The notes beneath the pieces were generated by a model. The model was not told where the DNA came from and ran no database searches. It worked only from the letters and a program-made list of their open reading frames with translations. Of a stretch of DNA of 64,000 bases, positions 1 through 8,386 are shown one piece after another. Within the stretch, counting starts at the first letter, position 1, and each line of letters starts with the position of its first letter. The position numbers and the translations under genes are program-made. The DNA is from Muribaculum gordoncarteri (lineage in GTDB: Bacteria > Bacteroidota > Bacteroidia > Bacteroidales > Muribaculaceae). The stretch is taken from assembly GCF_004803695.1 (NCBI RefSeq), contig NZ_CP039393.1, positions 372,001-436,000 on the forward strand, in the 5' to 3' direction.

Positions 1-670
1 GAAGCAGGCCGGATATGTGATCGGTCAGACTCACTCTTATCTTGACAAGGGATTCCTCAACTCGTTTGACGACATCTACGGTAGTCCCTCTCATGATGTG
101 AACGACGCTTCACGCCTCCCCGGCGACTACTATATCGTCGACTTCAACGGTGACGGTGTCGTTGACAACAAGGACTCTGTTCCCTACGGATATTCAGGCA
201 CTCCCCAGAACACCTACAACGCCACTATCGGCTTTGAGTGGAAGGGATTCAGCTGCTTCGCTCAGTTCTACGGCGTTACCAACGTTACTCGTGAGGTTAG
301 CCTCGTAAGCTTCGGCAACCACATCGACAACGTTTACAACATCGGTGACTGGTGGAGCGGTGAAACCGGTACAGGCGACATCCTGATACCTCGTTGGTAC
401 TCTACCGTCAGCGGTTACTCCAATGGTACACAGTATCTCTATGACGGTTCTTACATCCGTCTTAAGAACGTGGAACTTGCTTATACTTTCACCAACGGAT
501 GGATTAAGAAACTCGGTCTTTCCTACATGAAGCTCTACCTCAACGGTAACAACCTTTGGGTATGGTCACGTATGCCCGACGACCGTGAATCAAACTTCTC
601 CGGAGGTTCAGGCTCTGGTGCTTATCCTACCATGCGTCGTTTCAACTTTGGTGTTAGGTTCAGTCTATAA
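1..670 (+). CDS. xusA: SusC-like TonB-dependent transporter, C-terminal part (XusA position)
   Basis: Partial gene: the reading frame is open from position 2 and enters from outside the window, so only about 222 C-terminal residues are visible. It is the end of an outer-membrane SusC/RagA-type beta-barrel. Seen here are the DFNGDGVVDNKDS calcium-loop-like motif that SusC proteins carry near the C terminus, a run of alternating aromatic beta-strands, and the terminal RRFNFGVRFSL strand typical of TonB-dependent barrels. A SusD-like gene starts 16 bases after the stop, as expected for a SusC/SusD pair. The symbol xusA is inferred from gene order (SusC, SusD, SusC, SusD, glycan-binding lipoprotein, GH10), which matches the xusABCDE-xyn10C xylan cluster known from Prevotella and Bacteroides. 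Its inferred role is TonB-driven uptake of xylo-oligosaccharides. Confidence 0.9.
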   Translation, partial: KQAGYVIGQTHSYLDKGFLNSFDDIYGSPSHDVNDASRLPGDYYIVDFNGDGVVDNKDSVPYGYSGTPQNTYNATIGFEWKGFSCFAQFYGVTNVTREVSLVSFGNHIDNVYNIGDWWSGETGTGDILIPRWYSTVSGYSNGTQYLYDGSYIRLKNVELAYTFTNGWIKKLGLSYMKLYLNGNNLWVWSRMPDDRESNFSGGSGSGAYPTMRRFNFGVRFSL

Positions 671-686
671 AAAATAGAATAACTAT

Positions 687-2621
687 ATGAAAACAATATA
701 TAAGTCATTTTTGACCTTAGGTGCGGCTCTCACCATGATGTGCGGATTCAGCTCCTGCGAGGACTACCTCGACAAGGACCCTGACTCCAATGTCAGCCCG
801 GAGACTCCGTTTAAGAATTTTCAAAATGCTCAGGGTTACGTAGAGGAAATCTACAACTGTATCCCCAACATTGCACAATGCGACTGGACCACATCGTGGA
901 ATCTCGGCGATGATGAGATCCAGAATCCTCAGGCCGATGACATGATGCTTCATCAGGTCGACATAGGTAACTACTATGCTTGGCAGGGTAGTGGCGGTTT
1001 CTACTTCGGAAACAAGGCTTTCGGCGGTAACCCGCGCTCCAACAGCCCATTTGATCACGGTATCTACGCTCACGCATGGTATTGTATCGCCAAGGTTAAC
1101 AAGGCTCTCAACACTTTTGAGGACTACTTCACCGGTACAAAGGAAGAGCACGACCTCATTCTCGGTCAGCTCTACTTCTTCCGTGCTTGGTGGCACTTCG
1201 AAATGATGAAGTGGCTCGGTGGTCTGCCTTATGTTGACCAGGAATTTTCAGCTTCTGAAACTCCTCAGCTCGAGCGTCTTAGCTATCTTGAGTGCGCCGA
1301 TAAGGTTGCCGAGGACTTCAGCCGTGCTGCCAGCCTGCTTCCCGTTGACTGGGACAAGACTACCGCCGGTAAGAAGACCATGGGCCACAACGAACTCCGC
1401 ATCAACAAGATCACCGCTCTCTGCTATCTTGGCAAGAACTACCTCTGGGCTGCAAGCCCCTTGATGCAGCATGGCGCTCAGACAGGCGGTGCCCGCACCT
1501 ATGACTACGATGCAGGCTACGCTTCAAAGGCTGCCGACGCTCTCGGCGAAGTTCTCCAGATGGTTGAATCGGGTTCTACCCAGTATGCTCTCGTATCTTT
1601 CGATTACGACGACATCTACAACCACAAGAAGTCAAAGACCGCTACCAACTGCTACAGCGACCTCTTCTTCACCACAGGTCAGGCTTGGTTGCAGCCCGGT
1701 AGCACCGAAGCTATCTTCCGCGGTCCTTCTACCGGTTGGTCATTCACCCGTTACAACTACTCTCGTACATTCGGCCCCAACGCACTCTGTGCTCAGGATA
1801 ACAAGATCCACCAGCCCACTGCCAACTATGTTGAGTACTACGGTATGGAGAACGGTCTGCCCCTCGACGATCCCGACTCGGGCTACGACCCCAACTATCC
1901 TTTCAAGGGACGCGACCCGCGCTTCTATCACGACATCATCTTTGACGGCGTTCAGTACATCAACGGTGACCCGGGTGCCGATGCTGCCATGAAGTATGCA
2001 GGCCTTGCTACTGGCGGTTCGATGCGTGCAGTCAGCAATGCGTCACGCACCGGCTACTTCTATCAGAAGCTCGTGCCCCACACTTGCCAGAAGATCGACC
2101 AGGGTTCAGCCGACGACTACGGTCCCAACCCCCACGCTTATATCCCCTATATGCGTCTTGCCGATATATATTTGATGTATGCTGAGGCTTGTGCAGTCAA
2201 GGGCGGCCCCGCCGGCAAGTCCGACAAGTGCTCGCTCACCTCTATCGATGCTCTTAACAAGCTCCGCGACCGCGTAGGCGCAGGACATGTAAGCACCAAA
2301 TTCACCGGCAACGCCTATATGGATGAAGTTCGCCGCGAACGTGCCGTAGAGCTCGCCTTCGAGGGACACCGCTTCAACGACCTCCAGCGCTGGCTGCTCC
2401 TCACCGAGCCCAAGTACACCGTTAAGACTTCGGCCGAGTTCATCCGCGTTGAGGACGAGAGCTTCTTCAAGGACAACGACCCCCGCGACGCCCGCATCGC
2501 CGAGTATCACCAGGAGGTTATCCTTACCCGCGATTTCTCAGCCAAGCACTATTGGTTCCCCCTCATGCGTGACGACACATACATCTTTGATGGATTTGTA
2601 CAGAATCCTGGATGGGAATAG
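687..2621 (+). CDS. xusB: SusD/RagB-family outer-membrane glycan-binding lipoprotein (XusB-like)
   Basis: 644-residue SusD-family lipoprotein. The N terminus is a lipoprotein signal ending in the lipobox FSSC (C24), followed by acidic residues (EDYLDKDPD) that fit the Bacteroidetes surface-export signal. A tetratricopeptide-rich SusD fold is supported by the typical NKALNTFEDYF and FFRAWWHFEMMKWLGGLPYVD stretches. The C-terminal signature IPYMRLADIYLMYAEA, followed by ERAVELAFEGHRFNDLQRW and a final NPGWE, is diagnostic of the family. In the family SusD forms a lid over the SusC barrel and binds oligosaccharide at the cell surface. The upstream SusC ends 16 bases before the start, and a second SusC follows 36 bases after the stop. 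The xylan assignment rests on synteny. Confidence 0.93.
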   Translation: MKTIYKSFLTLGAALTMMCGFSSCEDYLDKDPDSNVSPETPFKNFQNAQGYVEEIYNCIPNIAQCDWTTSWNLGDDEIQNPQADDMMLHQVDIGNYYAWQGSGGFYFGNKAFGGNPRSNSPFDHGIYAHAWYCIAKVNKALNTFEDYFTGTKEEHDLILGQLYFFRAWWHFEMMKWLGGLPYVDQEFSASETPQLERLSYLECADKVAEDFSRAASLLPVDWDKTTAGKKTMGHNELRINKITALCYLGKNYLWAASPLMQHGAQTGGARTYDYDAGYASKAADALGEVLQMVESGSTQYALVSFDYDDIYNHKKSKTATNCYSDLFFTTGQAWLQPGSTEAIFRGPSTGWSFTRYNYSRTFGPNALCAQDNKIHQPTANYVEYYGMENGLPLDDPDSGYDPNYPFKGRDPRFYHDIIFDGVQYINGDPGADAAMKYAGLATGGSMRAVSNASRTGYFYQKLVPHTCQKIDQGSADDYGPNPHAYIPYMRLADIYLMYAEACAVKGGPAGKSDKCSLTSIDALNKLRDRVGAGHVSTKFTGNAYMDEVRRERAVELAFEGHRFNDLQRWLLLTEPKYTVKTSAEFIRVEDESFFKDNDPRDARIAEYHQEVILTRDFSAKHYWFPLMRDDTYIFDGFVQNPGWE

Positions 2622-2657
2622 TAGGCAAATATTAGTAACTATACATCACAGTCAAAT

Positions 2658-5516
2658 ATGATATCAAGAAATACAATACTTTTTCCGGCAATCATCGGAA
2701 TCGTAGGCGCATCGCTCAGCGTCACGGCTGCCGAGTCGGAAGAACGGGTTGACAGCGTTAAAGCCGACGACCTGGTACAAGTAGCTTTCCGAAAGGTCGA
2801 CAAGAACGAGCTGCTTGGCGGAGTGTCGGTGCTTGACATGGAAGACCTGCAGAAAACCAATTATACCTACGAGCCTCAGAATCTTGAAGGTTACATTTCA
2901 GGATGGAACGGTAATTCTATTTGGGGTATGGACGGCGACAACGACGGTGGTTATCTCGTGTTGGTTGACGGTGTTCCCCGTGACATGAACAACATCCCTT
3001 CCGATGAAATAAAGTCTATCTCTTTCCTCAAGGGCGCCCAGGCAGTTGTGCTCTACGGTAGCCGTGCCGCAAAGGGTGTGATTCTTATCACAACCAAGCG
3101 CGGTAAGGAAGGTCCCCTCACGGTGTCGGTTCGCGCCAACACCGGATGGCATGTGGCTAAGGCTTATCCCGAATATCTCGGTTCGGCCGAATACATGACT
3201 CTCTATAACGAGGCACGCCGTAACGACGGATTGAGCAATCTTTACAGCGACGAGGTTATCTACCACACCGCTGCCAAGACCAATCCCTACCGTTACTCCG
3301 ATGTCAACTTCTACTCCGACGAGTATCTGAAGAAGGTGTACAACCGCACCGATGCCGACGCTGAAATCTACGGCGGTAACGAGCGCGCCCGCTTCTACAC
3401 CAACATCAACTACTTCCGTCAGGGCGATTACCTCGACTTCGGCGAAGCCAAGAAGAACTACACCGACCGCTTCAGCGTTCGCGGTAATGTCGATGTCAAC
3501 ATCAGCAAGGTCGTTAGCGCCTACGTTGATGCATCGGCCACCTTCTACGGCTCACGCAGCGGTCACGGCAACTACTGGCAGCAGGCTGCCATGATGCGTC
3601 CCAACCGTGTGACTCCCTGGATTCCCGTTGATTTCATCAACCCCAATGTCACCGGCGCCCTTGACCTTATCAACAACAGCTTGAACATTCGCAACGGCAT
3701 GTTCCCCGCCGGTACTTCAATCGACAAGACCAACATCTTCGCCGACTATGATATCGCCGGTTACACCAAGTTTACAAGCCGTCAGTTCCAGTTTGACGCA
3801 GGTGTGAACCTCGACCTCAATCCTCTTGTGAAGGGTCTTACGTTCCACACTCAGTTTGCTGTCGACTACGCTACTACTTACAACACCGCTTATAAGGACA
3901 CTTACGCAGTATTCGTTCCCGTGTGGGGCAACATCAACGGTAAGGAAGAGATCGTAGGCCTCACTCAGGAAGGTCTTGACAAGCACACCGGTTCACAGTC
4001 GGTAAGCAACTCTACCAGCCGTCAGATAATCCACTTCTCGGGTAACTTCGACTACAACCGCACATTTGCCGATGTACACAATGTACACGCTCTTGCAGTG
4101 GTTTCGGGCTGGCAGCGCACTACCGCCGGTCAGTATCACCGCACAAGCTCGGCCAACATCGGTTTCGAAGTTGACTACAACTACGACCGTCGCTACTATG
4201 CCGACTTCGGCATCTCGGGCATCCACTCAGCCAAGCTGGCCCCCGGCCACCGTCAGGCATGGTCGCCCACAGGTACTATCGGATGGCGCATCTCCAATGA
4301 GGACTTCCTAAAGGATTCACAGGTAGTCAACGAGTTGATGCTCAGCGTTTCGGGCGGTATTCTCCACACCGACCTCGACATCTCCAACTTCTATATGTAC
4401 TCGGCCAACTACACTCAGGGCGGATGGTTCAGCTGGGCAGCCGGCGGTTATGCAGCCACCTATCCTCAGCGTGGTGCCAACGAGGACCTTACATTCATCA
4501 AGCGTAAGGAATTTTCGGTTAACCTGCGCGGTCAGTTCTTCAACAACTTGCTCGGTCTTGAGGGTTCATTCTTCGTTATCAACAACGAGGGTCTTCTCAT
4601 CAACAACTCGACCAAGTTCCCCTCCTACTTCTCGACCTACTATCCCGAGTCGTCACTCGTGCCCTGGTTGAACTTCAACAACAACCGTCGCGTGGGCTTT
4701 GACTTCGGTGTGAAGATCAACAAGCAGATAGGTGAAGTAAACCTTATCGCAGGTGTAAACGGAACTTACTACGACACCAAGGCCACCAAGCGCGACGAGT
4801 TGAACGCCGACGCTTATCAGAACCGCGAGGGCAAAGCTCTTGACGGAATCTGGGGATATCGCTGTGCAGGCTTCTTCAACTCTGAAGACGAAATCAAGGG
4901 TTGGGCCGACCAGTCAGCTCTCGGTGGATCAAACATTCAGCCCGGTGACCTGAAGTATGTCGACATGAACGACGACGGTGTCATCGACAGCAAGGACCAG
5001 GTGTTCCTCGGCAAGGGCGGATGGTATGGCAACCCCTTCACCATGGGTATCAACATCACCGCTCAGTACAAGGGCTTCTCACTCTTCATGATGGGTATCG
5101 GCCGCTTCGGCAGCTACGCTATGAAGGGCGACACTAAAGTTGACGATAACAACAGTTACAGCTACTGGTGGGTACACGGCGACCGCAAGTACTCGGCTGA
5201 AGTCCGCAACCGCTGGACTCCCGAAACTGCAGCTACCGCAACCTATCCTCGTCTGACCACGACCAACGGTGCCAACAACTTCGTTGCTTCCGACTTCTGG
5301 ATGTACAGCACCGATCGTTTCAGCCTTGCTAAAGTTCAGCTCACCTACGACTTCCCGTCGCGTATGTTTACCGGCCCCATCGTTAAGGGTCTTCAGGTTT
5401 ACGTTAGCGGAAGCGACCTCCTGACAATCGGCAAGAACCGCAAGATTCTTGAAATGAATGTCGGCAGCGCACCTCAGTCGCGTTTCTACAACTTGGGAGC
5501 TAAAGTAATATTCTAA
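2658..5516 (+). CDS. xusC: SusC-like TonB-dependent transporter, short form (XusC-like)
   Basis: 952-residue SusC/RagA-family outer-membrane transporter with a signal peptide ending near TAAESEE. It starts directly with a plug domain: VLVDGVPRDMNNIPSDEI, then FLKGAQAVVLYGSRAAKGVILITTKRG shows the SusC-type plug signature around residues 100-155. The carboxypeptidase-regulatory-like domain that usually precedes the plug (about 80 residues) is absent, which explains the short length. The rest is a beta-barrel with the DMNDDGVIDSKDQ motif and a C-terminal FYNLGAKVIF strand. The stop is followed within a few bases by the partner SusD gene. By gene order this is XusC, the second transporter of the xylan core. 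The native substrate cannot be read from sequence. Confidence 0.93.
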   Translation: MISRNTILFPAIIGIVGASLSVTAAESEERVDSVKADDLVQVAFRKVDKNELLGGVSVLDMEDLQKTNYTYEPQNLEGYISGWNGNSIWGMDGDNDGGYLVLVDGVPRDMNNIPSDEIKSISFLKGAQAVVLYGSRAAKGVILITTKRGKEGPLTVSVRANTGWHVAKAYPEYLGSAEYMTLYNEARRNDGLSNLYSDEVIYHTAAKTNPYRYSDVNFYSDEYLKKVYNRTDADAEIYGGNERARFYTNINYFRQGDYLDFGEAKKNYTDRFSVRGNVDVNISKVVSAYVDASATFYGSRSGHGNYWQQAAMMRPNRVTPWIPVDFINPNVTGALDLINNSLNIRNGMFPAGTSIDKTNIFADYDIAGYTKFTSRQFQFDAGVNLDLNPLVKGLTFHTQFAVDYATTYNTAYKDTYAVFVPVWGNINGKEEIVGLTQEGLDKHTGSQSVSNSTSRQIIHFSGNFDYNRTFADVHNVHALAVVSGWQRTTAGQYHRTSSANIGFEVDYNYDRRYYADFGISGIHSAKLAPGHRQAWSPTGTIGWRISNEDFLKDSQVVNELMLSVSGGILHTDLDISNFYMYSANYTQGGWFSWAAGGYAATYPQRGANEDLTFIKRKEFSVNLRGQFFNNLLGLEGSFFVINNEGLLINNSTKFPSYFSTYYPESSLVPWLNFNNNRRVGFDFGVKINKQIGEVNLIAGVNGTYYDTKATKRDELNADAYQNREGKALDGIWGYRCAGFFNSEDEIKGWADQSALGGSNIQPGDLKYVDMNDDGVIDSKDQVFLGKGGWYGNPFTMGINITAQYKGFSLFMMGIGRFGSYAMKGDTKVDDNNSYSYWWVHGDRKYSAEVRNRWTPETAATATYPRLTTTNGANNFVASDFWMYSTDRFSLAKVQLTYDFPSRMFTGPIVKGLQVYVSGSDLLTIGKNRKILEMNVGSAPQSRFYNLGAKVIF

Positions 5517-5529
5517 TGTTATGTCCAAT

Positions 5530-7305
5530 ATGAAAAATATATCGAAACTCATATTATTATCGGCCGTTACAGTATCGCTGGCTTCATGCGACGACTTGTT
5601 TGACCCGGCAATCGAGAACATCAAGGATGTTAACTCGATGTACAACGAGCCGACCTATGCCGACGGTATTCTTGGCGACGCCTACATCCTCATGCCTTAC
5701 AGCAATGGTTCGGTTAACGACGTGGCCACTGACGATGCCGTTTCCAACGACAATGCCAACGGATGGCGTACGATTGCCGGAGGTGCCTGGACTTCTCAGA
5801 CCGGACTCTCCAACGACAACTGGCGCGACCGTAACGCCTCTATCCAGCACCTCAACACATTCCTTGAGAATGCCGACAAGGTGACCTGGGCTGTCGACGA
5901 GAATGTCAACCAGATGTTCATCGACCGCCTTATGGGTGAGGCCTACGGACTCCGTGCGCTCAACCTCTACTTCCTCCTTCAGAACTATGGAGGCAAGACC
6001 GCATCGGGCGAGCTCATGGGTGTGCCCATCTGGACATCTTCTTTCACCGCTACTACCGACATGAATGTTCCCCGTAACACTTTTGCCGAGTGTATGCAGC
6101 AGATTTTCGATGATGTAAAGATGGCCGAGGAGCTCCTTCCCCTTGACTATGTAAACATCGCCAACGACTCGCAGGTTCCCGCCAAGTACGCCTCACTGGG
6201 TGTTAAGAACGACGCTTACAACCGCGTGTTCGGTGCTCCCGTTTGGTGCCGTATGTCGGGCCGTATCGCCAAGGCCATCCGCGCCCAGGCAGCTCTTCTT
6301 GCAGCAAGTCCCGCCTTCAACCCCGGTTCGGGTGTAAGCTGGGAGGATGCAGCCAACTATGCAGCCCAGTCGCTTAACGACATAGGCGGCGTGAGCGGTA
6401 TGCCTCAGAAGGGTCATGTATGGTTCACCGCCGAAGAGGATGCTACTCTCGGTGCTTCGGAAAACCATCCCGAAATCATCTGGCGTGGCGGTTACGAGGA
6501 CAACTGCTCGGTTGAAACCGACAACTTCCCCCCGAGCCTCTACGGTAAGGGCCGCGTTAACCCCACTCAGAACCTCGTCGATGCATTCCCCATGGCCAAC
6601 GGCTATCCCATCAACGACGTTCACAGTGCCTATGACCCCGCCAACCCCTATGCCAACCGTGACCCGCGTCTTAGCGAGTACATCACCTACAATGGCGCAA
6701 CTCAGGGTGTGAAGGGCGATGTCATCAACACTTCGGCCGACAATACCACCAACAATGACGGTATCAACAAGGAAGCCGGTTACTCAACCCGTACAGGTTA
6801 CTACATGCGCAAGCACTGCCGTAGCGATGTCAACCCCAACCAGTCGTCGCTCCTCTACAAGCGTCACTATGTTAAGCGCATCCGCTACACTGAAATCTTC
6901 CTCGCTTACGCTGAGGCAGCCAATGAGGCTTGGGGTCCCACTGCAGGTGGCTCCAACGGCTACAGCGCCTATGATGTCATCAAGGCTATCCGCAAGCGTG
7001 CAGGTCTTGGTGTAGGCGGTTCCGACCCCTATCTGGAATCGGCTAAGGCAAGCAAGGAAGCCATGCGCGACCTCATCCGCAACGAGCGCCGTCTTGAACT
7101 CTGCTTTGAGAACATCCGCTTCTGGGATCTTCGACGCTGGAACGCTCCTCTCACCGAAACAGCCAAGGGTGTAAGCATCAAGGGCAACACCTACGACTAC
7201 ATTGAGGTAGAGCCGCGTAAGTACAGCGACTACATGATCTACGGTCCGCTGCCCTACAACGATGTATTGAAGTTCAGCAACCTTGAGCAGAATCAGGGTT
7301 GGTAA
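5530..7305 (+). CDS. xusD: SusD/RagB-family outer-membrane glycan-binding lipoprotein (XusD-like)
   Basis: SusD-family lipoprotein of 591 residues from the preferred ATG at 5530. An in-frame ATG at 5521 would add MSN in front of an otherwise canonical signal peptide. The lipobox is LASC (C20 from the chosen start), followed by DDLFDP, an acidic surface-export pattern. Family hallmarks are GEAYGLRALNLYFLLQNYGG near residue 135, YTEIFLAYAEAANEA near 455, NERRLELCFENIRFWDLRRW near 520, and the terminal NQGW. It pairs with the SusC gene ending 13 bases upstream and is probably translationally linked to it. Its inferred role is the lid and ligand-capture subunit for the second xylan transporter. 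Confidence 0.92.
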   Translation: MKNISKLILLSAVTVSLASCDDLFDPAIENIKDVNSMYNEPTYADGILGDAYILMPYSNGSVNDVATDDAVSNDNANGWRTIAGGAWTSQTGLSNDNWRDRNASIQHLNTFLENADKVTWAVDENVNQMFIDRLMGEAYGLRALNLYFLLQNYGGKTASGELMGVPIWTSSFTATTDMNVPRNTFAECMQQIFDDVKMAEELLPLDYVNIANDSQVPAKYASLGVKNDAYNRVFGAPVWCRMSGRIAKAIRAQAALLAASPAFNPGSGVSWEDAANYAAQSLNDIGGVSGMPQKGHVWFTAEEDATLGASENHPEIIWRGGYEDNCSVETDNFPPSLYGKGRVNPTQNLVDAFPMANGYPINDVHSAYDPANPYANRDPRLSEYITYNGATQGVKGDVINTSADNTTNNDGINKEAGYSTRTGYYMRKHCRSDVNPNQSSLLYKRHYVKRIRYTEIFLAYAEAANEAWGPTAGGSNGYSAYDVIKAIRKRAGLGVGGSDPYLESAKASKEAMRDLIRNERRLELCFENIRFWDLRRWNAPLTETAKGVSIKGNTYDYIEVEPRKYSDYMIYGPLPYNDVLKFSNLEQNQGW

Positions 7306-7332
7306 TATTCACTATTAAACCTACGAAACATT

Positions 7333-8376
7333 ATGAATCTCATGAAAAATTCGGTGAAATTAGGCATGGCCGCGCTGCTCGTTTTCGGTGTGTCGTCATG
7401 TAAGAACTCTGATGTCGATTTTCCCGATTATGAAGGTGGCATCACGGCTTATTTCGCCTATCAATATCCGGTGAGAACATTAACTCTCGGTACCGACCCC
7501 GAGCAGGACAACTCGCTCGACAATCAGCACAAGTGCCGCATCACCGCCACTCACGGCGGTAGCTACGACTCTCGCAACCTGAGCATCGACATCGTGGTTG
7601 ACCCCTCATTGGTCGATAACCTCACTTTTGGCGACGGACGCCCCGTTAAGGTGATGCCCGAAAGCTACTACAAGCTTGAAAGCACCACTCTCACCAAGGT
7701 GAAGGACTTCCTCTTCGGTTCTGAGGTTACCCTTACCGACGCTTTCTTTGCCGATCCTCAGGCGCTCAGCGCCAACTACGTGATTCCCGTGCGCATGGTT
7801 GCCGCCCGCGGTGCCGATGCTATCCTCTCGGGTACTCCGCTTGAAGGTGTCACTTCTCCCGCCCGTTGCGATGCTTCGGCTTGGTCGGTGCAGCCCAAGG
7901 ACTTCATGCTCTACTGTATAAAGTACATCAATCCCTGGCATGCAACTTACCTGCGTCGCGGTGTCGACAAGATCACTGAGAACGGTGCTACTTCTACCAA
8001 CGTGCGTCACGCCAAGTATGTTGAGCAGGACGAGGTTGTTTCGGTAACTACTGCCGGACTCAACAAGAGCATCTTCCCCGTGAAGACTGTCATCACCGAC
8101 GGTGACACAAAGACTACACTCACCTGTAATCTTGAACTCACCTTCACCGACAATGCCTGCACAATCACTACCTCTACTCCCGGCATGACCGCTTCGGGTT
8201 CAGGTAAGTTTGTGGAGAAGGGCGACAAGGACAGCTGGGACCACCGCGACCAGGATGTCATCTATCTTGACTACCAGGTTAACTTCGGCCCCCGCCAGTA
8301 TGCCACCCTTGACACTCTCGTGGTTCAGTCACGTAACGTGATTATGGAAACATTCACGCCCACCTATAACAAATAA
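7333..8376 (+). CDS. xusE: Surface glycan-binding lipoprotein with DUF1735-like domain (XusE position)
   Basis: 347-residue lipoprotein. The signal peptide ends at VSSC followed by KNSDVDFPDYEGG. An alternative ATG three codons downstream (7342, MKNSVKLG) gives an equally good signal. The N-terminal half resembles DUF1735-type immunoglobulin-like domains of PUL accessory proteins: a structured strand pattern, then a YYKLESTTLTKV and ANYVIPVRMVAARGADAILSG sequence typical of that group. The C-terminal half ends in a beta-rich region that probably holds the sugar-binding site. There is no catalytic signature. The position between the second SusD and the GH10 xylanase is that of xusE, whose homologues in xylan loci are regarded as surface glycan-binding proteins. 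The binding role is inferred from family and position. Confidence 0.8.
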   Translation: MNLMKNSVKLGMAALLVFGVSSCKNSDVDFPDYEGGITAYFAYQYPVRTLTLGTDPEQDNSLDNQHKCRITATHGGSYDSRNLSIDIVVDPSLVDNLTFGDGRPVKVMPESYYKLESTTLTKVKDFLFGSEVTLTDAFFADPQALSANYVIPVRMVAARGADAILSGTPLEGVTSPARCDASAWSVQPKDFMLYCIKYINPWHATYLRRGVDKITENGATSTNVRHAKYVEQDEVVSVTTAGLNKSIFPVKTVITDGDTKTTLTCNLELTFTDNACTITTSTPGMTASGSGKFVEKGDKDSWDHRDQDVIYLDYQVNFGPRQYATLDTLVVQSRNVIMETFTPTYNK

Positions 8377-8386
8377 GTAACCGATT